Assembly (NCBI RefSeq): GCF_021390935.1
Contig: NZ_JAJPUI010000010.1
Location: forward strand, 62,001 to 126,000
Length of the DNA stretch: 64,000 bases
Direction of reading: 5' to 3'
Origin: Streptomyces sp. CC228A
GTDB lineage: Bacteria > Actinomycetota > Actinomycetes > Streptomycetales > Streptomycetaceae
The position numbers and the translations under genes were made by a program. Below are positions 53,304 to 62,927 of the stretch, piece after piece (the stretch's first letter is position 1; the number at the start of each line of letters is the position of its first letter). Under the pieces are notes generated by a model. That model searched no databases. It was not told where the DNA came from and saw only the letters and a list, made by a program, of their open reading frames with translations.

Positions 53304-55241
53304 TCAGCAGGGTGTGCCCCGCGACAGCAGCCCGTAGGGCGCTTCCAGCCGGTACAGCCCGGCCTGCGGGGCCACCAGTTCGGTCCACCGGTCGCCGTCC
53401 GCCGTCTCGGGCGCCCCGCGCAGGCAGCCGCGGCCGTCGTCCGCGGACAGCCGTCGGCCCGCCCCGTCGACCAGGGCCAGCCACGGCGAGTGGGCGACGC
53501 GGATCAGGACCCGCCCCGGCTCGTCGACGCGCAGCAGCATCCCGCCCGCACCGGCGTGCTCGACGGTGGCGGGTGGGTCGGCCAGCGGGGTGGCGTCCCG
53601 CACGGCGAACAGGCGCCAGTCGGTGTCGGACCACACCTCCTCCAGGTACGGCAGTCCGCCCGCCACCAGCGCAGCCTCCTCGCGGGCGCCCATGTCGGGT
53701 GTGCCGCCGGTCGGCAGGACCACGTACCGCACGGCCCACCGGTGCAGCCAGGCCCGGTACGTCGCTGCGGTCAGGGACCCGTCGTAGAAGAGCGGGTTGC
53801 GTTCCAGGTCGGCCTGGCGGTTCCAGCCGCGCGCCAGGGTGACGTAGGGGGCGAGCGCGGACGACTCGCGGTGGCTGCGCGCGGGCACCACCTCCACCCG
53901 CGCGAGGTTCGCGCCCCGGTCGGTCAGCTCCGCGACCAGCGGGGCGGGGTCGTGCGCCCACGATCCCTTCGGGGTGGTGCGCACCACGTCGTCGACGCTC
54001 TTGAACCCGACCCACGCGTGGAACACGACGAGCGCCAGGGCCAGCGCGTACCAGCGGCGCCCGCGACCGCCCCGCGGGCCCGCGGCCGTTCCGGTGGCGC
54101 CTCGGCGGTGCGCGTCCCCGCCGGTACGGCTCGCACCCGCACGAGGAGGGCTGCTGCCCGCACCCTCGCGGCGCGTGCCCGGGGCGTCGGCGCCCTCACC
54201 GCCGCCCGCACCTGCGTCCGGCGGGCCCGGGGCGTCCCTGCGCGCGTGGGGCAGGGCCGCGAGCAGCACGACGCCACCGAACAGCATCGCGAGACGGGTC
54301 ACGTTGGAGCCGATCTGCGAGTCGGCGAGCCACGTCAGCAGCGTCGCGAGCGCGTAGACGGCGGCGACCGCGCGGACCGTCCGCCACTGCGCGGGTACGA
54401 GGCCGAAGGCCAAGACCGCGCACGCGAACGGCAGCACGACCGTGCCGAGCCCCATCGGCTGCGTCCCCGCGAAGGGGAAGAGCCACGCCGAGAGCGCCAC
54501 CACCGCCACCGCCGGCAGACCCGCCGCCAGCGACGGCGCGAACCGGCCCCGCAGGAAGAGGGCCGCCGCCACGAACCCCAGGAACAGCCCGGCCACGGGG
54601 CTGGCCGCCGTGGCCAGTCCGCCCAGCGCCCCGACGGCGAGCAGGTGCCGGCCCCGGCGCCGTACCGGGGCCGCGGCCGGCGCTTCCGGGTCGAGGCGGC
54701 ACACCAGCACCGCGACCGCGCCCAGGGCGAAGGCGAGACCGAGCCCGAACGTCACCCGCCCTGACAGGGCGTTGCCCAGCAGCGCCGACACCGCGGCGAA
54801 CGAGCAGGCCGGCACGTTCCGGACGGCCCGCGCGCGCACCAGCAGCAGCGCGACGAGCCCGGCGGAGACCGTGCCCGCGAGCATCATCGTCGTCCGCACG
54901 CCGAGCACCGCCATCACGTACGGCGAGAGCAGGCTGTACGAGGCGGTGTGCATCCCGCCGTACCAGGAGAGGTTGTACGCGCTGCCCGGGTGGTCGGCGG
55001 CGAACCGGGCCCAGGCGTCCTGCGCGGCCAGGTCGCCGCCGCTGTTCGCGAGCAGCAGGAACCACAGCATGTGCAGGACCGCGGCCAGTCCGGTCGCGGC
55101 CGCCACGGGGTACGCGGCGGGTACCCGCGCCAGGCGCGCGAGGAGACGGCCCCCCGTGCGCTCCGCGCCCCCTGCGCCCCCCGCGGCCGCGGGGGCGTCC
55201 GCGCGGCGGCCGGTGCCTGCCGCCTCCTCCGCGGTGGTCAC
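53304..55241 (-). CDS. Large polytopic membrane protein of unknown function
   Basis: A 645-aa protein with about ten hydrophobic helices in the first 380 residues (AAATGLAAVLHMLWFLLLAN, GLVALLLVRARA, ALGAVAVLVC and so on), a hydrophilic Pro/Gly/Asp-rich loop at about 335-395, another helix WYALALALVVFHAWVGF, and a soluble C-terminal domain of about 200 residues. The pattern resembles streptomycete membrane proteins of the glycosyltransferase/mannosyltransferase-like class, but no catalytic motif can be named. GTG 55241. Followed upstream by repeat sequence and the dac gene. Confidence 0.75.
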   Translation of the reverse strand: MTTAEEAAGTGRRADAPAAAGGAGGAERTGGRLLARLARVPAAYPVAAATGLAAVLHMLWFLLLANSGGDLAAQDAWARFAADHPGSAYNLSWYGGMHTASYSLLSPYVMAVLGVRTTMMLAGTVSAGLVALLLVRARAVRNVPACSFAAVSALLGNALSGRVTFGLGLAFALGAVAVLVCRLDPEAPAAAPVRRRGRHLLAVGALGGLATAASPVAGLFLGFVAAALFLRGRFAPSLAAGLPAVAVVALSAWLFPFAGTQPMGLGTVVLPFACAVLAFGLVPAQWRTVRAVAAVYALATLLTWLADSQIGSNVTRLAMLFGGVVLLAALPHARRDAPGPPDAGAGGGEGADAPGTRREGAGSSPPRAGASRTGGDAHRRGATGTAAGPRGGRGRRWYALALALVVFHAWVGFKSVDDVVRTTPKGSWAHDPAPLVAELTDRGANLARVEVVPARSHRESSALAPYVTLARGWNRQADLERNPLFYDGSLTAATYRAWLHRWAVRYVVLPTGGTPDMGAREEAALVAGGLPYLEEVWSDTDWRLFAVRDATPLADPPATVEHAGAGGMLLRVDEPGRVLIRVAHSPWLALVDGAGRRLSADDGRGCLRGAPETADGDRWTELVAPQAGLYRLEAPYGLLSRGTPC

Positions 55242-55258
55242 CCCGTACCCCCCTCTCC

Positions 55259-55405
55259 TTCTCCCTCGTCCGTCAGCCTCGTCCGCCGGCCTCTTCCGCC
55301 GGCCTCTTCCGCCGGCTTCGTCTGCCGGTCTCGTCCGTCAGCCTCTTCCGCCGGCCTCGTCTGCCGGTCTCGTCCGCCGGCCCGATCCGCCGGCCGGTCC
55401 GTCAC
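55259..55405. repeat. Short tandem repeats CTCTTCCGCCGGC type
   Basis: About nine degenerate 15-bp units (CGTCTGCCGGTCTCG / CTCTTCCGCCGGC) between two minus-strand genes. No coding meaning. Confidence 0.6.
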
Positions 55406-55420
55406 CTCGTCCGTCAGCAA

Positions 55421-55452
55421 AGGCGCCCCGGACGGCGAAGTCCGGGGCGCCT
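55421..55452. terminator. Terminator of the D-Ala-D-Ala carboxypeptidase gene
   Basis: Perfect hairpin: stem AGGCGCCCCGGAC (55421-55433), loop GGCGAA, complement 55440-55452. It lies 10 bases past the minus-strand stop at 55463. Confidence 0.85.
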
Positions 55453-55462
55453 GTGCGGTGGG

Positions 55463-58125
55463 TCAGCCGAGCCTGGTGAGCTTCGCGCCGATCCCGGGTT
55501 CCTCAAGGTCCTTCTGGAGCGCGACCGGCACGGCCACCCGCCCCTCGCCCTCACCGACGGTGAGGGTACCGACGACCGTGCCGTCGGGGGCGGAGCCCGG
55601 CAGGGCCTTCCCGCCGTCCGTGAGCTCCAGGTCGACGGTGAGGCCGCCCCAGCCGACGGGCTTGAGGTCCTCGGTCGCCACGACGGGGGTCCGGCCGCCG
55701 AGGCCGTCGTCGATGTGGCCGACCACCTCGCCCTTCTCCACGACGGTCTGCGACACGACCCCGTCCTGCGCCTTCTTGATGAGGTCGTAGCTGTACGTCT
55801 CGATGGCCAGCTTCGTCTTCAGGTGCAGCTGCTGGGGGCTCTTGACGCCCATGACGACACCGAGGATCCGGCGGAGCTTGCCGTCGACCTTCGTGTACGC
55901 GGCCCACAGCAGGTTTCCGCCCGCCGGGGTGGAGGTGCCGGTCTTGATGCCGGCGACGCCGCCCTTGAGCAGGATCCTGTTGCCGTTGTGCAGGGTGTGG
56001 CCGATCTGCGGCAGGGTGATCTGCGGCAGGTCGACGATCTCGCGGAACACCTTGTCCTGCATGGCCGCCTTCGCCAGCTTCAGCTGGTCGAGCGGCGTGG
56101 ACACGGTGGTCTTCTCGAAGCCGCTGGGGTCGGTGTAGACCGTGTCCTTCATGCCGAGTTCCTTGGCGGCGTCGTTCATCTTCTTGAGGAACGCCTCCTC
56201 GCTGCCCGCGTCCCACCGCGCCAGCAGGTGCGCCACGTTGTTCGCGGACTGCACCATCAGCAACTGGAGCAGCTCGCCCTGGGTGTAGACCTGCCCCTCC
56301 TTGACGGGGGCGACCGACCAGTCCGGGTTGCTCGCCTGCTCCTCGGTCAGCTTGTCGATCTCTATCTTCGGCCCGCCGTCCTTGTCCTTCAGCGGGTGGC
56401 CCTTGAGGATGACGTAGGCCGTCATCGCCTTGGCGACACTGGCCGTGGGCTGCGGCTTCTGCGGCCCGTACGTGCCGATGAGCCCGACGCCCTCGACCTC
56501 GACGGCGCCCTGCCCCTCTCCCGGCCACGGCATGTCGAGCGTGCCGCCCTGGAAGGTGTACGACTCCTCGGCGGTGAGCCGCAGGGTCGGTTCCGGGAGC
56601 GGCCGCAGCAGCTGCACGGTCGCAAAGACGATCACCAGCAGGAGGACCAGCGGCGTCCAGATCTTGACCCGGCGGGCCGTCGTGCGCAGCAGGGTCTCCG
56701 GAGGCGGCGGGGTGTTCGTCAGCTCCGCCAGGAGGTCGAGCGGCGGCAGCGGGGGAACCGGCTGCTGCCTGGTCCGCTCAGCCTCGGTCAGAGACGCCGG
56801 AGTGGGCACGGTCGCGGTGACGGAAGCGGTGGAGGACTCCGCCGGAGCCTCGGCCCCGGCGGCGTCGGCAGAGCTGTCGGCGGCAGCGGGAGCGGTGGCG
56901 GCCGGGCCTCCGGCGGCGGGCTTCGCGGCCCGTGCGTCACCGGGCCGCAGCGGAACGAACCTGCTCGTCCGCTCGGCGTCCCCGTCGGTGTCGGCGGCGG
57001 CCCACTGGGGCGCGGCCTTGCCGGCGGCGGGCCCGGTCGGCTCCGCCGCGGCAGAGGCGGGCGCCGGCTTGGCCGGGTCGTGCTTGGCGGCCTCCTGCTT
57101 GGCGGAGGCGTTCTTGGCGGGGGCAGCATCGGTGGGCGTGCCGCCGCCGGGCACAGCGTCGCCGGGCACGGCGGCGGCGCGCGCGGCGTTGGAGGGCCCG
57201 GCGTCGGCGCGCGCGGCGTCGGAGGCCCTGGTGTCAGAGGTACCTGCGTCGGAGGTTGCGGCGTCGGCGGGGGCCGCCTTGCTGGGCTCGGCCTTGGTGG
57301 GGGCCGCCTTGGTGGGGGCCGCCGTGGCCGGGTCCGGCTCAGCGGAGTGCGTGTCGGGCTCGGCCGGCTCGCCGTTCGCGCGTGCAGGCGTCGAACCGGG
57401 CGTGACGGACGTGAAGACGGCGGTGGGCTGATCGACCTCGGGGCGCGGCTGGGCGCGCTTCTGGAAGGCGTGGAAGACCGCGGTGGGCTGGTCCACGGCC
57501 CCGGAGGACCGCTTGCCCCCCGTCTCGGCACCGGCACCGTCCGCCTCGGCGCCGTTCGCCTCGGCATCCTCGCGGTCGGCCTCGGCGCGCTCAGGCTCCG
57601 ACTGGCCGGCCTCGGCGCCCGCGGAGCCCTCGGAGTCCTGCACCCTCTCCGGCTGACCGGACTGAGGGGGCCTGCCGGACTGTGCAGACCCGGCGCCCTT
57701 GTCCGACGTGTCGCCCGCACCCGAGTCCGCGACCGCGTCGGGCGCGTCGGCCGCGTCAGCCGTGCCGGCCGCTGCGACGTTCCTGCTGCTTCCTGCGCGC
57801 TCACCCGAGGGGCGCATGACGAGCGTGCCGTCGGCGGGGGCCGCCCGGTCGGCCGCACCGGCGCGCCGGGCATCCGCCACCGCCTCGGCGGAGCCCCGGC
57901 ACCGCCCTCGCCGTCCGCCTCGGGGGTCTCGCTCACGGCCGGCTCGTCCGCGGGCTCAGGGTCCGGCCGGGGCGCCCGGAACACCGCCGTGGGCTGGTCG
58001 CCCGCCGGCAGTCCCGTGGCGGTCGACTCCGCGAGCCGGGGGTCGCGCCGTCCGGCAGAGCCGTCCGCAGCCGTCTCCCCCGGTGACCTCCGCTGCTCCG
58101 ACTTGTCGGGGGACTCGCCCGCCAC
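55463..58125 (-). CDS. D-alanyl-D-alanine carboxypeptidase (S11, PBP5-like) with long cytoplasmic tail, apparent frameshift
   Basis: Type II membrane protein, about 887 aa if the frame shift is repaired. Catalytic domain (C-terminal about 390 residues): SxxK as TASVAKAMTAYV, SxN as VQSANNVAHLL, KTG as GIKTGTSTPAGGN. One membrane helix IWTPLVLLLVIVFATVQLL precedes it. The N-terminal tail of about 500 residues is Ala/Asp/Glu/Pro-rich and carries three DQPTAVF motifs. The start ATG 58125 (MAGESPDK) lies in a different frame from the bulk; the switch is at about 57875-57890 near a CCCC run. It trims peptidoglycan pentapeptides. Divergent from the GPP34 gene. Confidence 0.85.
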
Positions 58126-58304
58126 CGTGCCTCCTCAACCAACGCCTTGTCCGAACCGTGTACCAGTGTCCTGTGTGAGCACATGGCCACCCGTGCAAGA
58201 CGAGAACGACATACCTACTGGTTCCCGCACGAAGCACCCAGGCACTCTCGACAGATGAATGTGAGAGGGGTCACCCTGTCATTCATCCACGCGGGGAGGC
58301 ATGG

Positions 58305-59042
58305 ATGGGCAGGAGCCGCAGAACACTTCCGGAGGAGCTTCTGCTGCTCGCTCTGGACCCGGCGACGGGTACCACAGCGCAGCCGCAGTCGCTCGACCTC
58401 GGCCTCGCCGGAGCGCAGCTAGTGGAGCTGGCTCTGGCAGGGCGGATAGCCCCTGACGGGGATCGTATCGCCGTGGTGATGCCACGGCCGACAGGAGATC
58501 CGACCCTGGACTCCGCACTGGAGCTGCTGCGCAGGCGCGGCAGTCCGGTACGGGCCGTCCACTGGATAGGCGGGCCCCGGCTGGGGCTGCGCCAGACGTA
58601 CCTCTCGCACCTGGAGCGCTGCGGCATGGTCCACGCCGTGGAGAGCCAGATGTGCGGGGTGCTGCCGACGACGCGCTACCAGGCGACGGACACGGCGATC
58701 AGCCGGGAGATCAGGGCCCGGCTGGACAGTGCGATCCGCACCGGCGTCCCGCCGGACCCGCGGACCGCCGCGCTCGCCGCGCTCGCGCACGCCGTCGGGC
58801 TGGGCAAGCATCTGTACCCGGGGAACGAAGGGCGCTCGTCGCGTTCCCGGCTCCGGGACCTGATCAGGCACGACCCCATGGGCGGCCTCGTGGCGCACGC
58901 CGTGCTGGACGTCCAGAACGGCGCGGCCGCGCAGCCGCGCCGGGCCGCCGCCCCGGGTGGCGCCGGCCGGCAGTCCCCCGGCGCGCCCCTGCGGTCGCCG
59001 TCGCGCCGGCCCGGGTCCATGGCCCGGGCCGCCGCGAGCTGA
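58305..59042 (+). CDS. GPP34 (Golgi phosphoprotein 3-like) family protein
   Basis: A 245-aa protein: RTLPEELLLLALDPATG, LDLGLAGAQLVELALAGRI, PTLDSALELLRRRG and AALAALAHAVGLGKHLYP, the GPP34 helices. Phosphoinositide-binding homologues exist in eukaryotes; in actinomycetes the role is unknown, and such genes neighbour conservons. ATG 58305 with GGGGAGG. Confidence 0.88.
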   Translation: MGRSRRTLPEELLLLALDPATGTTAQPQSLDLGLAGAQLVELALAGRIAPDGDRIAVVMPRPTGDPTLDSALELLRRRGSPVRAVHWIGGPRLGLRQTYLSHLERCGMVHAVESQMCGVLPTTRYQATDTAISREIRARLDSAIRTGVPPDPRTAALAALAHAVGLGKHLYPGNEGRSSRSRLRDLIRHDPMGGLVAHAVLDVQNGAAAQPRRAAAPGGAGRQSPGAPLRSPSRRPGSMARAAAS

Positions 59043-59291
59043 ACGTCCCGCAGGACACGGGTGCCCCACCCGTCGCACAACCGCACGCCCGCCGTACCGA
59101 CGTCCCCACCAGGCCCGGTCCGGGAGCCGCACGAGCGCGCGGGACGGTCTTCCAGGCCGTTCCGCGCGTTCGCGATCGCTCACCCGTGTGGCAATTCTCC
59201 AGCGCGGCACGGCCTTTGGTGGCAGTCTGCTGAGCGGTAGATACGCAGAGCAACGCCCGCGACAGAGCAGGCAGCCGGAGGTGCAGTTCCC
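59043..59291 (+). other. Spacer before the XRE regulator
   Basis: About 250 bases; no gene. Promoter for the XRE gene expected near 59170-59250. Confidence 0.35.
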
Positions 59292-60158
59292 GTGGCGTCG
59301 AACGTCAACCCCACCGTCAGGCGGCGCAGACTGGGCATGGAGCTCCGCCGACTGCGAGAACAGAAAGGCATGACGGCGGAGGAGGTCGCGGAGCGCCTCC
59401 TGGTCTCCCAGTCGAAGATCAGCCGGTTGGAGAACGGGCGCCGCTCCATCAGCCAGCGCGACGTCCGCGACCTGTGCGAGGTGTACGAGGTCGAGGACCG
59501 CCGGATGGTGGACTCGCTGATGCAGATGGCCAAGGACTCCCGCCAGCAGGGGTGGTGGCACGCGTTCGGGGACATCCCGTACAGCGTCTACATCGGCCTG
59601 GAGACGGATGCGGCGTCGCTGCGCGTGTACGAGCCGCAGATCGTGCCGGGGCTGCTGCAGACCCGGGCGTACGCGGAGGCGGTGATCACCGGGGCGCTGC
59701 CGGAGGCGCCGGCCGCCGACATCGAGAAGCGGGTCAACGTCCGCACGCGGCGCCAGGACCGCGTCAAGGACACGGACAAGCCGCTGCGGCTGTGGGCTGT
59801 GATCGACGAGTCCGCGCTGCGCCGGGTCGTCGGCACGCCGCAGGTGATGGTGGAGCAGCTGGAGTCGCTGATCGAGCAGTCGCACCTGCCGCACGTCACC
59901 GTACAGGTCCTGCCGTTCGAGATGGGCGCGCACCCGGGGATCAGCGGGCACTACGCGATCCTGGAGTTCCCCGACGCGACCGACTCGTCGGTCGTCTACA
60001 TCGAGGGCGTCACCAGCGACCTGTACCTGGAGAAGCCGAACGACGTGCAGCGCTACAGCCTTATGTACGAGTACCTGCGCGCGCAGGCCCTGGGTGTCGA
60101 GCAGACCCGGCAGTTCCTCGCCAAGGTCGCCAAGGAGCACGCCGAGGCGGCGCGCTGA
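59292..60158 (+). CDS. XRE-family regulator with DUF5753
   Basis: A 288-aa protein. HTH about residues 17-75 (LGMELRRLREQKGMTAEEVA, LLVSQSKISRLENGRR). The DUF5753 ligand-like domain follows (YEPQIVPGLLQTRAYAEAV, QSHLPHVTVQVLPFEMGAH, GHYAILEFPDA). GTG 59292. It is paired with a DUF397 protein downstream, the WhiJ/BldB-associated arrangement widespread in streptomycetes and linked to development and antibiotic control. Confidence 0.93.
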   Translation: MASNVNPTVRRRRLGMELRRLREQKGMTAEEVAERLLVSQSKISRLENGRRSISQRDVRDLCEVYEVEDRRMVDSLMQMAKDSRQQGWWHAFGDIPYSVYIGLETDAASLRVYEPQIVPGLLQTRAYAEAVITGALPEAPAADIEKRVNVRTRRQDRVKDTDKPLRLWAVIDESALRRVVGTPQVMVEQLESLIEQSHLPHVTVQVLPFEMGAHPGISGHYAILEFPDATDSSVVYIEGVTSDLYLEKPNDVQRYSLMYEYLRAQALGVEQTRQFLAKVAKEHAEAAR

Positions 60159-60399
60159 GGGGTGCGGATCCCGCGGCCCCGCATGCACGGTTTGCCGGAT
60201 TCGACCGAACCGTGGCCGAGAAAGCCGGCACCGTACACCGCTGCCGGCTCCCAGCGGAAGACCGCGCCTGCATATGCCATCCGGTCGAGTGAACGCCCGT
60301 CCCGCACGCGGAGGTCGGCGAGTAGCGTCGATCACGCCAGCCTCCGGGTTGGCGTGACTCCTACCAGCCAGAATCAGCCAGAACCGGGAGCGAAAGCAC

Positions 60400-60600
60400 A
60401 TGGCCATCACTCAGGGCGCCACCGACACCTGGACCAAGTCCTCCTACTCCGGCGGCAACGGCGCATGCGTCGAGGTCAAGTCCCCTGTCGTCGCCTCCGT
60501 CGCGGTCCGCGACTCCAAGGTCCCGGCGGGCCCTTCGATCACGTTCGTCGCGGACGCGTGGAACGCCTTCGTCCGCGAGGTGGGCACCGAGTCCCTCTGA
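60400..60600 (+). CDS. DUF397 small protein
   Basis: A 66-aa protein with the family pattern TWTKSSYSGGNGACVEVK, VAVRDSKVPAGPSITF and AWNAFVREV. It may act as partner or antagonist of the XRE regulator (as in toxin/antitoxin-like WhiJ systems). GGGAGCGAAAG ribosome site. Confidence 0.93.
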   Translation: MAITQGATDTWTKSSYSGGNGACVEVKSPVVASVAVRDSKVPAGPSITFVADAWNAFVREVGTESL

Positions 60601-60628
60601 GCACCCCGCTCCTCCGCGCACCGCCGTA

Positions 60629-60668
60629 GAGCCCTCTCGACTGGTCGCCGTCCCGGCCGAGGGGGCTC
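60629..60668 (+). terminator. Terminator after DUF397 gene
   Basis: Stem GAGCCCTCTCG with CGAGGGGGCTC, one G-T mismatch, followed by GGCCTTTTCC. The space to 60829 holds no gene. Confidence 0.75.
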
Positions 60669-60829
60669 GGCCTTTTCCCCGGGCCTGCCGGGCGGTGTCT
60701 TGGCCGTTGCTTTTCCGGCCTTTTCTGTGAAGTTGGTCGACATACCGGTCAGTACCCGGCAGGGTGGCCTCTGAGCGGCGCCACCGGTCCAGCCTCCCCC
60801 TTCCCGCCCGGACCGGTCGTACCGCCCCG

Positions 60830-61948
60830 CTACCGCGGATAGCGCGCGAGCCAGCCCGGTGACGCGGCCGTCGGGCCGTGCAGCGCGGGGCCCTGCGTCA
60901 TCTCCATCGCGAAGTCGTCGGCCATTTCCAGGACCGTCGACCGTCCTTCCAGTTCGGCGAGCCAGGCGGGCGGCAGCGCCGTCTCGCCATGCAGGACGCC
61001 CAGCAGCCCGCCGGTCAGCGCGCCCGTGAGCTGCGAGGGCCCGTCGTGGTTCACGGCCAGCCGCAGGCCGTGCCGTACGTCCTCGCCGACCTGGGCGCAG
61101 TACAGCGCGATGGCCAGTGCGTCCACGGCGGCCTCGCCGTCCGTGTCGCCCAGGGACGCGATCCGGTCCGGCGAAGGCGCCCCCTGCCGTACGGCCGCGA
61201 GGGCCTGGTCCATGGCCGCGGCGACCGGTTCGTGGCCGGGCCGCGGCGCCAGTTGGGCGGATGCGCCGCGGACGGCCGCGGCGATGTCCTGGCCGCGCGC
61301 GACGCCGTGCACCACGACGGCGTACGCCCCTGCCGCGAGGTACGCCTCGGGGTGGCCGTGCGTCTGAGCGGCGCACTCCACGGCCAACTGGCACACCAGG
61401 TGCGGCTCCCAGCCGACGAGCAGGCCGAAGGGAGCGGAGCGGGCGAGGGCGCCGGCGTCCCGCGCGGCGGGGTTCTTCGGCCGGTCGAGGGTGCCGAGGA
61501 CGTCGTCGCCGAGCCCGGTGAGCGTGGCGCGGTCGGGGCCGCGGCGGGAGTACAGCCACTCCTGGGCGGCGAGCCATCCGTTGTCCTTGCGCCGCTCGTC
61601 CGGGCCCCAGTCCCGCTGGGTGGCCGCCCAGCGCAGGTAGGCGCGGTGCAGGTCGGTGGGAGGGTGCCAGGTGCCCGTGTCGCGCCGCACGTGCGCGCGG
61701 ATCAGCCCGTCGACGGTGAAGAGGGCGAGCTGCGTGGCGGAGGTGACGGCCCCCCGGCGCCCGTAGGCGGGTGCGAGGTCGGTGAGCCCGTCGGCCCCGT
61801 GAGCGGCACGGATGGACTCCACGGGCAGGTGCGCGACGCCCGCGCCGAGGGCGTCGCCGATCGCGGTGCCGAGCAGGCAGCCCCGTACGCGGGACCGGAA
61901 GTCCTGCTGCTCGGCACGGCCCCAGACCGCTGCCGCCGTGGTACTCAC
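60830..61948 (-). CDS. ADP-ribosylglycohydrolase family protein
   Basis: A 372-aa helical protein: RVRGCLLGTAIGDALGAGVAH, GAVTSATQLALFTVDGLIRA, LAIALYCAQVG and NHDGPSQLTGALTGGLLGVL. The Mg-binding Asp pattern is altered: where typical enzymes have DDT and HDGDSDSTG, this has TSATQL and HDGPSQLTG, as in a subgroup in streptomycetes. De-ADP-ribosylation is the family role; activity is uncertain. ATG 61948. Confidence 0.85.
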   Translation of the reverse strand: MSTTAAAVWGRAEQQDFRSRVRGCLLGTAIGDALGAGVAHLPVESIRAAHGADGLTDLAPAYGRRGAVTSATQLALFTVDGLIRAHVRRDTGTWHPPTDLHRAYLRWAATQRDWGPDERRKDNGWLAAQEWLYSRRGPDRATLTGLGDDVLGTLDRPKNPAARDAGALARSAPFGLLVGWEPHLVCQLAVECAAQTHGHPEAYLAAGAYAVVVHGVARGQDIAAAVRGASAQLAPRPGHEPVAAAMDQALAAVRQGAPSPDRIASLGDTDGEAAVDALAIALYCAQVGEDVRHGLRLAVNHDGPSQLTGALTGGLLGVLHGETALPPAWLAELEGRSTVLEMADDFAMEMTQGPALHGPTAASPGWLARYPR

Positions 61949-62049
61949 CGCAGGCCCTCCACGAGGTAGCTCCGCCCAGCACTGCTCCGGCCAGCACTGT
62001 AATCGAACGGGTCCCCTGCGACGGGGGGTTCAGCGCAGCACCGGGGGGT

Positions 62050-62409
62050 TCAGCGCAGCAGTCGCAGCACCAGGAGGCCGCCGGCCCCGGGGACGAGCGA
62101 GCACCAGCGGGCGGCGGGCGTCGCCCGCGGCCCCGCGGCGAAGGTCAGGGCGATCACCGCGAGGTACGCCGCTCCGTGCACGGGGCCGCCGAGCGAGGTG
62201 ACGGGCCCTGCGTGCACGGTGGCCAGGTTCAGGAGGAGCGCCAGCAGGGAGGCCGCCTCCACGGCGGCGGCCAGGCGCAGTGGCCGGGAGCGGGGACGGG
62301 GGCAGGGATGGGGGTGGGGCCCGGGGCCGGGATAGGGCGCGGGACCGGGACGGGGGTGGGCCCCGGGGCCGGGACGGGGCGCGGGGCCGGGACGGCTCAC
62401 AGCGCTCAC
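62050..62409 (-). CDS. DUF3817 membrane protein
   Basis: A 119-aa protein. The first about 45 residues are a Pro/Gly/His/Arg repeat (PGPAPRPGPGAHPRPGPAPY) encoded by short DNA repeats at 62285-62395. Then two to three membrane helices (AASLLALLLNLATVHAGP, GAAYLAVIALTFAAG), the DUF3817 pattern. GTG 62409 overlaps the stop of the upstream membrane gene (GTGA), so the pair is coupled. Confidence 0.78.
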   Translation of the reverse strand: MSAVSRPGPAPRPGPGAHPRPGPAPYPGPGPHPHPCPRPRSRPLRLAAAVEAASLLALLLNLATVHAGPVTSLGGPVHGAAYLAVIALTFAAGPRATPAARWCSLVPGAGGLLVLRLLR

Positions 62410-62846
62410 GCCCCCGTCGTGGAGCCGGGCCGGACGATCATCAGGACCACCACGACCGACCACAGCAGGTTGAAGACGCCCGTGGCCATCGCCAGCCGGG
62501 CCGTCGCCGGCCGGGGCAGGTCCTGCTCGCCGCCCTCGGCCCGGGCCAGCAGGCGGCTCTGGGCCGGCAGGACGACGAGGCCGAGGAGGGCGGCGGCAAC
62601 GACGGTCAGCCCCATCGACACGACGAGCCAGGCGTCCGTGAGGACGCCCATCTGCGCGCCGGTGGCGATGCCGAAGACCGGGACGACGACACCGGCGACG
62701 GCGTAGCCCCGGCACACCCGGTGCAGGAACACCGCGACCTTCACCGACTCCCGCACGTACCGCGGGAACAGGGAGGCCGCCACGGCGACCGAGCCCACCG
62801 CCAGGATGGCGGCGAGGACGTGGACGGACAGCAGGAACTTGGTCAC
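62406..62846 (-). CDS. DUF2269-like integral membrane protein
   Basis: A 146-aa four-helix membrane protein: KFLLSVHVLAAILAVGSVAVA, YAVAGVVVPVFGIATGA, WLVVSMGLTVVAAALLGLVV and TGVFNLLWSVVVVLMIV. The SVHVLAAI start is typical of DUF2269-type proteins. GTG 62846. Divergent from the PadR gene across two related palindromes. Confidence 0.75.
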   Translation of the reverse strand: MTKFLLSVHVLAAILAVGSVAVAASLFPRYVRESVKVAVFLHRVCRGYAVAGVVVPVFGIATGAQMGVLTDAWLVVSMGLTVVAAALLGLVVLPAQSRLLARAEGGEQDLPRPATARLAMATGVFNLLWSVVVVLMIVRPGSTTGA

Positions 62847-62873
62847 GGCAGGACTCCCCCACGCGACGATATG

Positions 62874-62884
62874 TTGGCTGCCAA
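62874..62884. promoter_or_regulatory. PadR-type operator, upstream copy
   Basis: TTGGC-T-GCCAA, perfect palindrome, 28 bases before the DUF2269 gene start. Its core GGCTGCC is shared with the second operator. Confidence 0.55.
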
Positions 62885-62908
62885 TAGATAGCACGCCTAC
62901 CGCTTGAT

Positions 62909-62927
62909 TAGGTAGGCTGCCTACCTA
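62909..62927. promoter_or_regulatory. PadR-type operator at the padR start
   Basis: TAGGTAGGC-T-GCCTACCTA, perfect 19-bp palindrome ending on the A of the ATG. Centre 39 bp from the other operator. Autoregulation with steric block of transcription or a leaderless start is likely. Confidence 0.65.
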
